From NCBI GenBank assembly GCA_945870035.1, contig CAMBQQ010000001.1:23809-87808 (forward strand): DNA of 64,000 nt, given 5' to 3'. This DNA is from Rhizobium sp. Q54. Its GTDB lineage: Bacteria > Pseudomonadota > Alphaproteobacteria > Rhizobiales > Xanthobacteraceae. Made by a program: the position numbers and the translations under genes. This document shows, piece by piece, positions 21,923 through 31,825 of this stretch (positions are counted from its first letter, which is position 1; each line of letters starts with the position of its first letter). The notes beneath the pieces are model-generated. The model saw nothing but the letters and a program-made list of their open reading frames with translations, did no database searches and was not told where the DNA came from.

Positions 21923-22605
21923 AGACCCCAATGCGCAACCTCATTCTCTGTGTCGCAGCCGCGGCCTTTTTCGCCGGGCCGGCGCTCGCCGCCGACAAGC
22001 TGCTGACCGTCACCGGCGACGCGACCGTCAACGTCGCGCCCGACACCGCGGTGATCCGCATTGGCGTCACCACCACCGCCAAGACGGCGCGCGAAGCCAG
22101 CGAAGGCAATGCCCGCCAGGCCACCGCGGTGCTGGCCGCGATCAAGGAGTCCGGCATCGGCGACCGCGACGTGCAGACATCGCGCCTGTCGCTGCAACCG
22201 CAATACGATCAAAGCAAAGCCGGCCCCGCGCGGCTGCTTGGCTTTCAGGTGACCAACCAGCTCACGGTGAAATTTCACGACATCGCCAAGCTGCCGGGCT
22301 TCCTCGACCGGGCCATTGCCGCCGGCGCCAACGAAATGTCCGGCATCGAATTCATCGTCTCCGAACAGTCCAAATTGCTCGATCAGGCCCGCGACGACGC
22401 CGTCGCCGATGCCCGCCGCAAGGCCGAGCTTTATGCCAAGGCGGCCGGCGTCAAGGTCGGCCAGGTGGTGACCATCTCCGAAGAGGGCCCCAACGGACCG
22501 CCGCGCCCGATGGTGCAGGCGATGCGGGCCGGCGCCGTGCCGGTCGCCCCCGGGGAACAGACCCTGCGCGCCTCCGTCACCGTCAGTTTCGCGATAATCC
22601 CTTGA
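21919..22605 (+). CDS. SIMPL (DUF541) domain-containing exported protein
   Basis: LLTVTGDATVNVAPDTAVIRIGVTT, YDQSKAGPARLLGFQVTNQL, ASVTVSFAI; ATGA overlap with upstream gene. Confidence 0.87.
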   Translation: MKTPMRNLILCVAAAAFFAGPALAADKLLTVTGDATVNVAPDTAVIRIGVTTTAKTAREASEGNARQATAVLAAIKESGIGDRDVQTSRLSLQPQYDQSKAGPARLLGFQVTNQLTVKFHDIAKLPGFLDRAIAAGANEMSGIEFIVSEQSKLLDQARDDAVADARRKAELYAKAAGVKVGQVVTISEEGPNGPPRPMVQAMRAGAVPVAPGEQTLRASVTVSFAIIP

Positions 22606-22626
22606 TATTGAAGGATATTGTCTGCC

Positions 22627-22654
22627 TTGACTTAAAAGGCCCCGGCCCCTAGGT
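22627..22654 (+). promoter_or_regulatory. Candidate sigma70-type promoter upstream of ffh
   Basis: TTGACT-N16-CTAGGT. Confidence 0.4.
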
Positions 22655-22779
22655 TCGCCGCACTTAATCGCTACGAGACAAAAGACCGACCCGCCGCCCG
22701 GCCCTTAGAGACCGGAGGCCACCGCCCGACAGCGCAATGCGCCCTCGGGCGTTATGTTGTTCGTGCTTTAGGGAACTCG

Positions 22780-24348
22780 ATGTTCGACAATCTGTCGGAA
22801 AAATTAGGCGGCATTCTCGACAAGCTCACCCGCCGCGGTGCGCTGCGCGAAGCCGACGTCGACGAGGCGATGCGCGAAGTTCGCCGCGCGCTGCTGGAAG
22901 CCGACGTCGCGCTCGATGTCGCGAAGGCTTTTGTCGACAACGTCAAGAAGCAGGCGGTCGGCGTCGAGGTCGTCAAGTCGGTCACGCCCGGCCAGATGGT
23001 CGTCAAGATCGTTCACGACCAACTCGTCGCCACTTTGGGCGCCGAAGCGCAGGCGATCGATCTTCATGCCGCGCCGCCGGTCGCCATCATGATGGTCGGC
23101 CTGCAAGGCTCCGGCAAAACCACCACCACCGCCAAGCTGGCGCTGCGCCTGACGCAGCGGCAGAAGAAAAAAGTTCTGATGGCCTCGCTCGACGTGCGCC
23201 GTCCGGCCGCCATGGAGCAACTCGCGGTGCTCGGCCGCGACACGCAGATCGATACGCTGCCGGTCGTCGCCGGCCAGTTGCCGCCGCAGATCGCGACGCG
23301 CGCGCTCGCCGCGGCGCGCCTCGGCGGCTACGACGTCGTGCTGCTCGACACCGCCGGCCGCACCACACTCGACGACGAGATGATGAACGAGGCGGCCGCG
23401 GTCAAGAAAGCCGCCAATCCGCATGAAGTGCTGTTGGTCGCCGACAGTCTGACGGGCCAGGACGCCGTCAATCTGGCGCGCGCCTTCGACGAACGCGTCG
23501 GCTTGACCGGCATCGTGCTGACCCGCGTCGATGGCGACGGCCGCGGCGGCGCGGCTTTGTCGATGCGCGCCGTCACCAACAAGCCGATCAAGCTGATCGG
23601 CACCGGCGAAAAGATGGACGCGCTGGAGGAATTCGACCCGGCGCGCATCGCCGGCCGCATTCTCGGCATGGGCGACATCGTCGCGCTGGTGGAAAAAGCC
23701 TCCGCCAATATCGACGCCGAAAAGGCGATGCGCGTCGCCGAGAAGATGCGCAAGGGCGCATTCGATCTGTCCGACATGCGCGAGCAATTGATGCAGATGG
23801 CGTCGATGGGCGGCATTGGCGGCCTGATGGGCATGATGCCCGGCGTCGCCAAGATGAAGAATCAGATCGCCAATGCCGGCATCGACGACAAGGTGTTGAA
23901 GCGTCAGGTCGCCATCATCGACTCAATGACGCCGCAGGAACGCCGCAACCCGGACCTGCTCAAGAACAGCCGCAAGAAGCGCATCGCCGCCGGCTCCGGC
24001 ACATCGCCCGAGCAGATCAACAAGCTTCTGAAAATGCATCGCGGCATGGCCGACATGATGAAGGCCATGGGCAAAGGCAAGCGCGGACCGATGGCGGGCC
24101 TCGGCCAGATGATGGGTTTCGGCGCTGGCGGCGCGGGCGCCATGCCCTCTCCGGAGCAGATGGCCGAGATGGCCAAGAAAATGCCGGGCGGACAATTGCC
24201 GCCGGGCTTTCCGGGCGCAGGCAGCGCCGGGGGACTTCCGCCCACCATGCCGGGGCTGCCGCCAACCATGCCGGGGCTGCCGGGCTTGGGCACACCCGGA
24301 AAATTCCCAGGCATTCAAGGTCTGCCCGGCTTCGGCAAAAAGAAATAA
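22780..24348 (+). CDS. ffh: Signal recognition particle protein Ffh
   Basis: MFDNLSEKLGGILDKLTRRGAL, GLQGSGKTTTTAKLALRL, DTAGRTTLDDEMM, Met-rich M domain. Confidence 0.98.
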   Translation: MFDNLSEKLGGILDKLTRRGALREADVDEAMREVRRALLEADVALDVAKAFVDNVKKQAVGVEVVKSVTPGQMVVKIVHDQLVATLGAEAQAIDLHAAPPVAIMMVGLQGSGKTTTTAKLALRLTQRQKKKVLMASLDVRRPAAMEQLAVLGRDTQIDTLPVVAGQLPPQIATRALAAARLGGYDVVLLDTAGRTTLDDEMMNEAAAVKKAANPHEVLLVADSLTGQDAVNLARAFDERVGLTGIVLTRVDGDGRGGAALSMRAVTNKPIKLIGTGEKMDALEEFDPARIAGRILGMGDIVALVEKASANIDAEKAMRVAEKMRKGAFDLSDMREQLMQMASMGGIGGLMGMMPGVAKMKNQIANAGIDDKVLKRQVAIIDSMTPQERRNPDLLKNSRKKRIAAGSGTSPEQINKLLKMHRGMADMMKAMGKGKRGPMAGLGQMMGFGAGGAGAMPSPEQMAEMAKKMPGGQLPPGFPGAGSAGGLPPTMPGLPPTMPGLPGLGTPGKFPGIQGLPGFGKKK

Positions 24349-24408
24349 CCGCTTTCGACTTCAACTTAACTCAAACGATCAACTCAAAGTTCAACAAAGG
24401 AAACTACA

Positions 24409-24831
24409 ATGTCTCTCGTTATCCGCATGGCTCGCGCCGGCACCAAGAAGCGCCCATTCTATCACATCGTGCTCGCCGACTCGCGTTCGCCGCGCGATGG
24501 CCGCTTCATCGAGCGTCTCGGCTACTACAATCCGCTGCTGCCGAAGGACAAGGAAGAGCGCCTCAAGCTCGACCTCGACAAGGTCAAGGCGTGGATGGTC
24601 AAGGGCGCGCAGCCGTCCGATCGCGTCAGCCGCTTTCTCGATGCCGCCGGCGTGTTGAAGCGCGAGAAGCGCAACAACCCGACCAAGGCCGTGCCGCGCA
24701 AGGAGCGCAAGGCGCTGAAGGAAGAAGCGCTGAAGGTGAAGGAAGCCGCCGCCGCCGAAGCCAAGGCCGCAGCGCAAGCCAAGGCCAACGAAAAGGCGGC
24801 CGCCGACAAGGCCGCTGCCGCCGCGAAGTAG
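24409..24831 (+). CDS. rpsP: 30S ribosomal protein S16
   Basis: [40 protein letters not shown]. Confidence 0.98.
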   Translation: MSLVIRMARAGTKKRPFYHIVLADSRSPRDGRFIERLGYYNPLLPKDKEERLKLDLDKVKAWMVKGAQPSDRVSRFLDAAGVLKREKRNNPTKAVPRKERKALKEEALKVKEAAAAEAKAAAQAKANEKAAADKAAAAAK

Positions 24832-25386
24832 TTGCGACCGACCGTGGCTCGCGACACCAGCAAGTCACCGGCTCCCTCACCGGGAAACAAAGTCCGCGTC
24901 GCCCGTATCGGGGCGCCGCATGGCGTGCGGGGCGAACTCAAGCTGTGGTCGTTCACCGGCGACCCGGCGGCGGTCGCCGATTACGGCCCGCTGGAATCAG
25001 AAGACGGCAAACGCCGTTTTGAAATCGAGACAATGCGCCCGGCGAAAGATCATTTCATCGTGCGCATTGCCGGTGTCGCCGACCGCGACGCGGCGGCGAA
25101 GCTCACCAACATCGACCTGTTCGTGCCGCGCGAGCGGCTGCCGGCCATCGATGAAGACGACACTTACTATCATGCCGACCTGATTGGACTGGCCGCCGTC
25201 ACGCCGGAAGGCGTTGCGCTAGGCCACGTCACCGCGCTGCATAACTTCGGCGCCGGCGACCTGATCGAGATTGCCACGGCGCAAGGCGGCGAGCCGCTGC
25301 TGCTGCCGTTCACCGACGCCATCGTGCCGGAAGTCGACATCGCGGCGAAGAAAGTCGTCGTCGTGCTGCCGAGTGTGACGGAGTAG
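24832..25386 (+). CDS. rimM: Ribosome maturation factor RimM
   Basis: [55 protein letters not shown]; start uncertain (TTG 24832 or GTG 24844). Confidence 0.95.
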   Translation: MRPTVARDTSKSPAPSPGNKVRVARIGAPHGVRGELKLWSFTGDPAAVADYGPLESEDGKRRFEIETMRPAKDHFIVRIAGVADRDAAAKLTNIDLFVPRERLPAIDEDDTYYHADLIGLAAVTPEGVALGHVTALHNFGAGDLIEIATAQGGEPLLLPFTDAIVPEVDIAAKKVVVVLPSVTE

Positions 25387-25392
25387 CCCGGT

Positions 25393-26094
25393 ATGTGGCG
25401 CGCATCGGTGCTGACCATTTTTCCGGAGATGTTTCCAGGGCCGCTCGGCGTCAGCCTCGCCGGCCGGGCGCTCAGCGCCGGACTGTGGTCGCTGGAGGCC
25501 ATCGACATCCGCGCGCACGCCATCGACAAGCACGGCACCGTCGATGACACGCCGGCCGGCGGCGGCCCCGGCATGGTGATGAAGGCCGACGTGCTGGCAA
25601 AGGCGCTCGACAGCATTCGCGCTGACCCTCGCCCCCGCCTGCTGATGAGCGCGCGTGGCGCGCCGCTGACGCAAGCCCGCGTCGTCCAACTCGCCAAAGG
25701 CGACGGCGCCGTCATCCTGTGCGGCCGCTTCGAGGGCATCGACGAACGGCTGATCGCGGCGCGCGGCCTGGAAGAAGTCTCGATCGGCGACTTCGTCCTG
25801 TCCGGAGGCGAAACCGCGGCGCTGACCCTGCTGGACGCCTGCGTCCGGCTCATTCCCGGCGTCATGGGCAAGGAGGCCTCCGGGGTCGAGGAGAGCTTCT
25901 CCGACGGCCTGTTGGAATACCCGCAATACACCCGCCCCGCCGTATTTGAGGGGGGGCCGATCCCGGACATCCTGACTTCCGGCGACCACGGCAAGGTCGC
26001 CAAATGGCGCCTTTCCGAGGCCGAAAGACTGACCAAAGAGCGCCGTCCGGACCTCTGGGCGGCCTATTTGGCGCGGAAAAAGCCCACGTTTTGA
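25393..26094 (+). CDS. trmD: tRNA (guanosine(37)-N1)-methyltransferase
   Basis: [56 protein letters not shown]. Confidence 0.98.
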   Translation: MWRASVLTIFPEMFPGPLGVSLAGRALSAGLWSLEAIDIRAHAIDKHGTVDDTPAGGGPGMVMKADVLAKALDSIRADPRPRLLMSARGAPLTQARVVQLAKGDGAVILCGRFEGIDERLIAARGLEEVSIGDFVLSGGETAALTLLDACVRLIPGVMGKEASGVEESFSDGLLEYPQYTRPAVFEGGPIPDILTSGDHGKVAKWRLSEAERLTKERRPDLWAAYLARKKPTF

Positions 26095-26194
26095 TGGGTG
26101 ACAACTTCGCCTAAGTGTACTAGAAGCTCGCCAACCCATTCAGACCAAGCATGACCGCGCGCCGGTTGCTGGCGCCGCCGAGGAGATTTGAGCC

Positions 26195-26617
26195 ATGAAC
26201 CTGATCGCACAGCTCGACAAAGAGCAGATGGAAAAACTGTCCGCCGGCAAGACCATGCCGGACTTCGGCCCCGGCGACACCGTGCTGGTGAACGTCAAGG
26301 TCAAGGAAGGCGACAAGAGCCGCATCCAGGCCTACGAAGGCGTTTGCATCGGCCGCCACGGCGCCGGCATCAGCCAGAACTTCACCGTCCGCAAGATTTC
26401 GTATGGCGAAGGCGTCGAACGCGTGTTCCCGCTGTTCGCGCCGATGATCGACTCGGTGAAGGTCGTGCGCCGCGGCAAGGTGCGCCGCGCCAAGCTGTAT
26501 TATCTGCGCGGTCTGCGCGGCAAGGCTGCCCGCATCGAGGCGGAAACGACCCAGAACCCGGGCGCCGTTGCCAAGGAAGCCGCCCGCGAAGCTGCCAAGA
26601 CGGCCGCCACCAAGTAG
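26195..26617 (+). CDS. rplS: 50S ribosomal protein L19
   Basis: [59 protein letters not shown]. Confidence 0.98.
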   Translation: MNLIAQLDKEQMEKLSAGKTMPDFGPGDTVLVNVKVKEGDKSRIQAYEGVCIGRHGAGISQNFTVRKISYGEGVERVFPLFAPMIDSVKVVRRGKVRRAKLYYLRGLRGKAARIEAETTQNPGAVAKEAAREAAKTAATK

Positions 26618-26644
26618 GCGCAGCGATTGACCAAGACTGCTTCA

Positions 26645-26668
26645 AGGGGCCGGCGTTCGGCCCCTTTT
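26645..26668 (+). terminator. Rho-independent terminator after rplS
   Basis: AAGGGGCCGGCGTTCGGCCCCTTTT. Confidence 0.75.
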
Positions 26669-26697
26669 GCATGTCTGCTGCCTTGCGCGCCATTTCG

Positions 26698-26726
26698 TTG
26701 TCGGAACCATTCCAATCGACTATATA
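26698..26726 (+). promoter_or_regulatory. Candidate promoter upstream of leuC
   Basis: TTGTCG-N17-TATATA. Confidence 0.45.
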
Positions 26727-26732
26727 GCCCCC

Positions 26733-26828
26733 ATGGTTTCCAAGGCTTGCCGCATCATCCTCGCCGACCACACCCGCCTGCCCTGGCGGTTTTTTGGCCG
26801 GCTGACGGCTGTCCAGGCCGGACTCTGA
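26733..26828 (+). CDS. Possible leaderless 31-codon upstream ORF in the leuC 5' region
   Basis: ATG lies 6 nt after the TATATA box; MVSKACRIILADHTRLPWRFFGRLTAVQAGL*. Confidence 0.25.
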   Translation: MVSKACRIILADHTRLPWRFFGRLTAVQAGL

Positions 26829-26906
26829 TCGTTTGCCGCCGGCACAAAGCCGGACGCCTGCGAACCGCTTTTCCCTTTTCGACTTTGCACAAGGTTATCC
26901 TTAGTC

Positions 26907-28310
26907 ATGAAACCGCGCACCCTCTACGACAAATTGTGGGACGATCATCTGGTCGACGAACAGCCGGACGGCACCGCGCTGCTTTATATCGACCGCCACA
27001 TCGTCCACGAGGTCACCTCGCCGCAAGCCTTCGAAGGCCTGCGCATGGCGGGGCGCAAAGTGCATGCACCGGAAAAAACACTGGCCGTGGTCGATCACAA
27101 CGTTCCGACATCGGACCGTTCGCTGCCCAACCCCGATCCGGAAAGCACCATCCAGATTGAAGCGCTGGCGCAGAACGCACGCGACTTCGGCCTCACTTAT
27201 TTCGACGAGTTCGATAAGCGCCAGGGCATCTGTCACATCATCGGGCCTGAGCAGGGCTTCACGCTGCCGGGCACGACAATCGTCTGCGGCGACAGCCACA
27301 CCGCGACGCATGGCGCCTTCGGCGCGCTCGCCTACGGCATCGGCACATCCGAAGTCGAGCATGTGCTGGCGACGCAAACCTTGATCCAGAAGAAGTCGAT
27401 GAACATGCGCGCCGTGGTCGATGGCGTGCTGCCGGAAGGCGTGACGTCGAAGGACATCATCCTCGCCATCATCGGCGAGATCGGCACCGCCGGCGGCACC
27501 GGCTACGCGCTGGAATATGCCGGCGAGGCGATCCGCTCGCTGTCGGTCGAAGGCCGCATGACGGTGTGCAACATGTCGGTTGAAGGCGGCGCCAAGGCCG
27601 GCTTCATCGCGCCCGACGAGAAGATCTACACCTATCTCAAGGGCCGGCCGATGGCGCCCAAGGGCGAGGCCTGGGACCAGGCCATGCGCTATTGGGAAAC
27701 CCTGCACTCCGACGACGGCGCGCATTTCGACCGCGAAATCAGGCTCGATGCCGCCGCGCTGCCGCCCATCGTCACCTGGGGCACCAGCCCCGAACAGGTC
27801 GCCTCGATCTCGGGCCGCGTCCCGGTCCTGGCGGAAATCGCCGACGAAAAGAAGCGCATCGCGGCCGAGCGTTCGCTCGGTTACATGGGCCTCAAGGGCG
27901 GCGAGAAGATCACCGACATCAAGCTCGACCGCATCTTCATCGGCTCCTGCACCAATGGCCGCATCGAAGATTTGCGCGCGGTCGCCAAGATCGCCGAAGG
28001 CAAGACCGTCAACGGCAATGTCTATGCGATGATCGTGCCGGGCTCCGGCCTCGTCAAGGAACAGGCGGAAGCCGAAGGCCTCGACAAGATCTTCAAGGCC
28101 GCCGGCTTCGACTGGCGCGAGCCGGGCTGCTCGATGTGCCTCGCGATGAACCCGGACAAGCTGAAGCCGGAAGAGCGTTGCGCCTCGACCTCGAACCGCA
28201 ACTTCGAAGGCCGTCAGGGCTACAAAGGCCGCACCCATCTGGTGTCGCCGGCGATGGCGGCGGCGGCGGCGATCGCCGGGCACTTTGTCGATGTGAGAGA
28301 GTGGAAGTGA
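26907..28310 (+). CDS. leuC: 3-isopropylmalate dehydratase large subunit
   Basis: [58 protein letters not shown]. Confidence 0.98.
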   Translation: MKPRTLYDKLWDDHLVDEQPDGTALLYIDRHIVHEVTSPQAFEGLRMAGRKVHAPEKTLAVVDHNVPTSDRSLPNPDPESTIQIEALAQNARDFGLTYFDEFDKRQGICHIIGPEQGFTLPGTTIVCGDSHTATHGAFGALAYGIGTSEVEHVLATQTLIQKKSMNMRAVVDGVLPEGVTSKDIILAIIGEIGTAGGTGYALEYAGEAIRSLSVEGRMTVCNMSVEGGAKAGFIAPDEKIYTYLKGRPMAPKGEAWDQAMRYWETLHSDDGAHFDREIRLDAAALPPIVTWGTSPEQVASISGRVPVLAEIADEKKRIAAERSLGYMGLKGGEKITDIKLDRIFIGSCTNGRIEDLRAVAKIAEGKTVNGNVYAMIVPGSGLVKEQAEAEGLDKIFKAAGFDWREPGCSMCLAMNPDKLKPEERCASTSNRNFEGRQGYKGRTHLVSPAMAAAAAIAGHFVDVREWK

Positions 28311-28334
28311 CGCTCAGACGTCCGTGAATAATCA

Positions 28335-28367
28335 AAAGGCCCGCAAGTTTGCGGGCCTTTTTTTGTT
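28335..28367 (+). terminator. Rho-independent terminator after leuC
   Basis: AAAAGGCCCGCAAGTTTGCGGGCCTTTTTTTG. Confidence 0.85.
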
Positions 28368-28380
28368 ATCCTCCGAGCCG

Positions 28381-29538
28381 ATGAAAAAGCCCGCCGCACC
28401 TATCAATGTCTCCAACACCGCCGCCCGCCGCATCTGGCTGCGGGCGCAGCGGCTGGACCGGCGTGTGCCGTTCGGCGAAGGCCCCGCCGCGGTCGCCAAA
28501 GCCGTTGCGCATCTCGGCTACGTGCAGATCGACACCATCAATGTCATCGAGCGCAGCCATCACCACATTCTGTTCTCGCGCATGCCCGCCTATCGCCGCG
28601 ACGATTTGCGAACGGCGCAGAGCATCGACAAAACCGTGTTCGAATACTGGACGCATGCGCTGGCTTATGTGCCGACGCACGACATTGGCTTCTTCGTCTC
28701 GGACATGAAGCATTACCGGCGCGAACCCGGCGGCTGGTTCGGCTCCGTGAAACCGGAAGACACCCGCAAGGTGATGCGGCTGGCGCGGAAAGGCCCGCTG
28801 TCGATCCGCGATATCGACGACGACGAGCTGCGCGAGAAGGACCACGAATGGGCCAGCCGCAAGCCATCGAAGCGGGCGTTGCAGCTCGGCTTCTATCAAG
28901 GTCATCTCGCGGTGTCGGCACGCACCGGCATGCTCAAGACCTATGATCTGCTGCTGCGGCACTTCGGCTGGGACAGGCTGCCGAAGGCGGCGACGGCATC
29001 CGAGACGACGGTCTACTTGCTTGATCGCGCTTTGCGCTCACAGGGCATCGTCAGCCTCGATTCAATTTGCCATCTCTATGCGTCGGCGAAACCTGCGGTG
29101 CGCAAGGTGATCGACGCGCGCATGCGGCGCGGCGAGCTTGTCGCGGTGGCGCTCGAGGGCACCGGCAAGCAGGAGCATTGGGCGGCGCCCGCGACTCTTG
29201 ACGACACCGGCGAAGGCGAACGCGGGCTGGTGCACATCCTGTCGCCGTTCGATCCGCTCATCATCCAGCGCAAACGAACCAATGTGTTCTTCGGCTACGA
29301 TCACCGCTTCGAAGCCTATGTGCCGAAGGAAAAACGCAAGCTCGGCTACTTCGCGCTGCCGGTGCTGGTGGACGACACGATCGTCGCCGCGCTCGACCTC
29401 AAGACCGACCGCCAGCGGCGCAAGGTGCTGATCCAGAAATGGACATGGCTCGGCCCCAGGACCGCGCCGCGCAAGGAACTGAAGCGGCGGATCGAGGAAG
29501 AGCTCGGGCGGTTTGAGAGGTTTCAGCTCGGGGATTAA
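28381..29538 (+). CDS. YcaQ/AlkZ-like winged-helix DNA glycosylase (HTH_42 family)
   Basis: AVAHLGYVQIDTINVIERSHHHILFSRM and LLSPFDPLI-type block (HILSPFDPLIIQRKRTNVFFGYDHRFEAYVPKEKR). Confidence 0.85.
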   Translation: MKKPAAPINVSNTAARRIWLRAQRLDRRVPFGEGPAAVAKAVAHLGYVQIDTINVIERSHHHILFSRMPAYRRDDLRTAQSIDKTVFEYWTHALAYVPTHDIGFFVSDMKHYRREPGGWFGSVKPEDTRKVMRLARKGPLSIRDIDDDELREKDHEWASRKPSKRALQLGFYQGHLAVSARTGMLKTYDLLLRHFGWDRLPKAATASETTVYLLDRALRSQGIVSLDSICHLYASAKPAVRKVIDARMRRGELVAVALEGTGKQEHWAAPATLDDTGEGERGLVHILSPFDPLIIQRKRTNVFFGYDHRFEAYVPKEKRKLGYFALPVLVDDTIVAALDLKTDRQRRKVLIQKWTWLGPRTAPRKELKRRIEEELGRFERFQLGD

Positions 29539-29542
29539 GGGG

Positions 29543-29806
29543 TTATTCCCACCAGCAGGTCGTCTGCGGCACGATCACGGTGCCGCTGACACGATATTCC
29601 TGCACCAGCCGCGCGCGGCATTCGCGCCGCGCGTCGGGGCTCAAGCGATAACGGCGCGGCTGGATGACGACGCGCGGCCGCGTCCTCGTCGTTGCATCTT
29701 CGGAGGAACGGACGCCGGACTGGGCTTGCGCCGGCGCGGCCACCGTCAGCATTGAGAACACGGCGACCGCGGAAAGGGAAATCGCGCCGAGAACCTTGCG
29801 CGTCAT
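29543..29806 (-). CDS. Small exported hypothetical protein
   Basis: Signal peptide MTRKVLGAISLSAVAVFSMLTVAAPAQAQ. Confidence 0.55.
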   Translation of the reverse strand: MTRKVLGAISLSAVAVFSMLTVAAPAQAQSGVRSSEDATTRTRPRVVIQPRRYRLSPDARRECRARLVQEYRVSGTVIVPQTTCWWE

Positions 29807-29807
29807 A

Positions 29808-30023
29808 TCAACGCCACTGCGACGCCAAGCGGCGATGGCTCGACTGGCTGGTGGTGCGCTGCTGGCGCGGCGCGGACGCCTGCGCGTAATGGCTGCGATA
29901 GTTCGAACTGGAATAGGACACCTTGCTGCGCGGCTCGTTGCAGCCGAAAAATTCGGCCGACGCCGGCGCAACGCCAGCGATCAGCACCGCCGCGACCGCC
30001 AAAAGTCCAAGTACCTTCGCCAT
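29808..30023 (-). CDS. Small exported hypothetical protein
   Basis: Signal peptide MAKVLGLLAVAAVLIAGVAPASA; adjacent to the next small exported ORF. Confidence 0.55.
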   Translation of the reverse strand: MAKVLGLLAVAAVLIAGVAPASAEFFGCNEPRSKVSYSSSNYRSHYAQASAPRQQRTTSQSSHRRLASQWR

Positions 30024-30042
30024 AGCCGGCCCCAATTTGCTC

Positions 30043-30091
30043 GCGCATGATCTAATCCGAAAACCGGTGCCCACTTTTCGGGATCATGCGC
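30043..30091. repeat. Palindromic dispersed repeat, family D (ACCGGTGCCCACTT loop)
   Basis: GCGCATGATC...CCGAAAACCGGTGCCCACTTTTCGG...GATCATGCGC. Confidence 0.85.
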
Positions 30092-30173
30092 CGCCTTAAA
30101 GGTTAACGGTCGCCCATTTCGATTGTTCCGTCAACCGCTTGGTTGCCGGCGCAACCTCGCCTACAACCGGCAA

Positions 30174-30602
30174 ATGAGCGATTTTGGCGACGATCCGCTA
30201 GCCTGGCGCGGGGTTCCCGCCCCGTCTTTGGCCGATATCGAGGCTTTGGCGGCCGAGGCTTACGCGCGGCTGCCGGAACGCTTCCGCGGCCTGTGCGAAG
30301 GCCTGGTCATCAAGGTCGATGACTTCCCGTCCGAGGAAGTGCTGGAGACCATGCAGGCCGAGACCGAATTCGATCTCCTCGGCCTGTTTCAAGGGGTTGG
30401 CCTTCCGTTCCAGCCGTCGAGCGGACAGACGGGCCAGATGCCGAACATGATCTGGCTCTACCGCCGCCCGATCCTGGACTATTGGGCCGAGCACGAGGAA
30501 GCGCTGGGGACCATCGTCACCCATGTCCTCGTGCACGAGATCGGCCACCATTTCGGGCTGTCGGACGACGACATCGAGGCCATCGAAGCGGCCGCGGACT
30601 AA
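30174..30602 (+). CDS. Metallopeptidase family protein (HExxH zincin)
   Basis: VLVHEIGHHFGLSDDDIEAIE. Confidence 0.85.
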   Translation: MSDFGDDPLAWRGVPAPSLADIEALAAEAYARLPERFRGLCEGLVIKVDDFPSEEVLETMQAETEFDLLGLFQGVGLPFQPSSGQTGQMPNMIWLYRRPILDYWAEHEEALGTIVTHVLVHEIGHHFGLSDDDIEAIEAAAD

Positions 30603-31589
30603 CTACAGCTTGCCCTTGACACCGAGCGACACGACCATCGTGTAGTTCGACATGCCGGCGGCGTCACCCGTTGTGCGGGTGGTCGTGCCGGTCGAATAGT
30701 CGGTCGCCACGCTCGGGCCTTTCGCCTCGAAATACTGCTGGTATTCGTAGCGCCCAAACAGCGTGATGCGATCGTTCAGCGCATAGTTCAGCGCCGCGTC
30801 GACGCCGACCATCTTCACCTTGGAAAACTCGTCGGTGAACAGAGTGGTGCGCAAAACGTGGTCGTCGCGGTCGCTGCCCTGGCCCCAGAGGCTGCCGATC
30901 ACCGAGCCGTCGAACGACCAGCGCCCGAAGCCCAGCGTGGTGCCGAGACCCAGATAGGGCGTGTACATCCATTGCTCGTATTTGATGACCGTCTGTCCCG
31001 GCGCGAAGTTGCCGACATCGTTGCGGAAGCCGCCGCCGCTCGAATAGGTGAAGCTGCCGCCCTTCGCTGTCCAGGCGACGTTGAAGCGCCTGAAGCCGGC
31101 AATTGCTTCCAGGCCGCCCCGGTCGGCAATCCGCATCGATGGCAGCGACAAAAAGCGCACGGCCACCCGCGCGTCGATCATCGAGGCATGGTCGAGCGTG
31201 GTGTCGTCGTGGTGCGAATGGTCGGTCCAGTCCTGGGTCGGCGTCCCCAGCCAGTCGAAGTCGTCGATCGTGTTGACGGAGGTGGCCGGCATCCAGCCGC
31301 TGAGCTTGAAGGTCATCCACGGCCGCGGATTGAAGGCAATCGCGCCGCCGATCACGCCGGCCTTGTTGATCTTCCGGTACAGCTTGCTGACGGTTTGGCC
31401 TGTCGCTGGATTGAGGACCAGTTCGGTCGATTCGCCCGACAGATAGCCGCCATAGACCTCGACCGAAAAGGCATCCCCGAAAGCCTGGATGCCCGAATTT
31501 TTCCTGGAAACAGACTGGGCTTCCGCCCCGCTAATACTGAAAAGTATCGATACGCACGCGACCGCACAAATTTGTGCCCGCGGTGTCAT
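30603..31589 (-). CDS. Omptin-like outer membrane protease
   Basis: IDDFDWLGTPTQDWTDHSHHDDTTLDHA, GGSFTYSSGGGFRNDVGNF, SDRDDHVLRTTLF and C-terminal beta-strand layout resemble OmpT. Confidence 0.75.
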   Translation of the reverse strand: MTPRAQICAVACVSILFSISGAEAQSVSRKNSGIQAFGDAFSVEVYGGYLSGESTELVLNPATGQTVSKLYRKINKAGVIGGAIAFNPRPWMTFKLSGWMPATSVNTIDDFDWLGTPTQDWTDHSHHDDTTLDHASMIDARVAVRFLSLPSMRIADRGGLEAIAGFRRFNVAWTAKGGSFTYSSGGGFRNDVGNFAPGQTVIKYEQWMYTPYLGLGTTLGFGRWSFDGSVIGSLWGQGSDRDDHVLRTTLFTDEFSKVKMVGVDAALNYALNDRITLFGRYEYQQYFEAKGPSVATDYSTGTTTRTTGDAAGMSNYTMVVSLGVKGKL

Positions 31590-31825
31590 TCCTGCCTCGC
31601 CTGATGTTGGAGCCCCCGAATCAACCCAAAGGAGCTTCGTGCCGCGACCTTTAAGACTTTATTACCCATAAAATCCGACGATCGGCGGCGGCCCGGCCCT
31701 CCGTCCCGGCATGCCCGGGCGGCGTCCGGCGCGGTTGACCGGCTTCCCGGAGGCCTTAAAAGGGGTGGAAATACAGCCGCCGAACGCAGCGCTTTGGCAC
31801 TTTGGCGATCCGGGAGCACGAGACC

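Noticed and set aside
22606-22779. Possible SRP RNA gene directly upstream of ffh
   Set aside because: No recognisable SRP RNA GNRA-tetraloop/symmetric-loop signature and no terminator before ffh; better explained as promoter/5'-UTR.
24220-24300. Pro/Met/Gly repeats at the Ffh C-terminus (LPPTMPGLPPTMPGLPGL)
   Set aside because: Met/Gly/Pro-rich tails are common in Ffh proteins of this group; not considered novel.
26901-28283. 460-aa minus-strand ORF opposite leuC
   Set aside because: Antisense shadow ORF; leuC is certain and the antisense product is low complexity.
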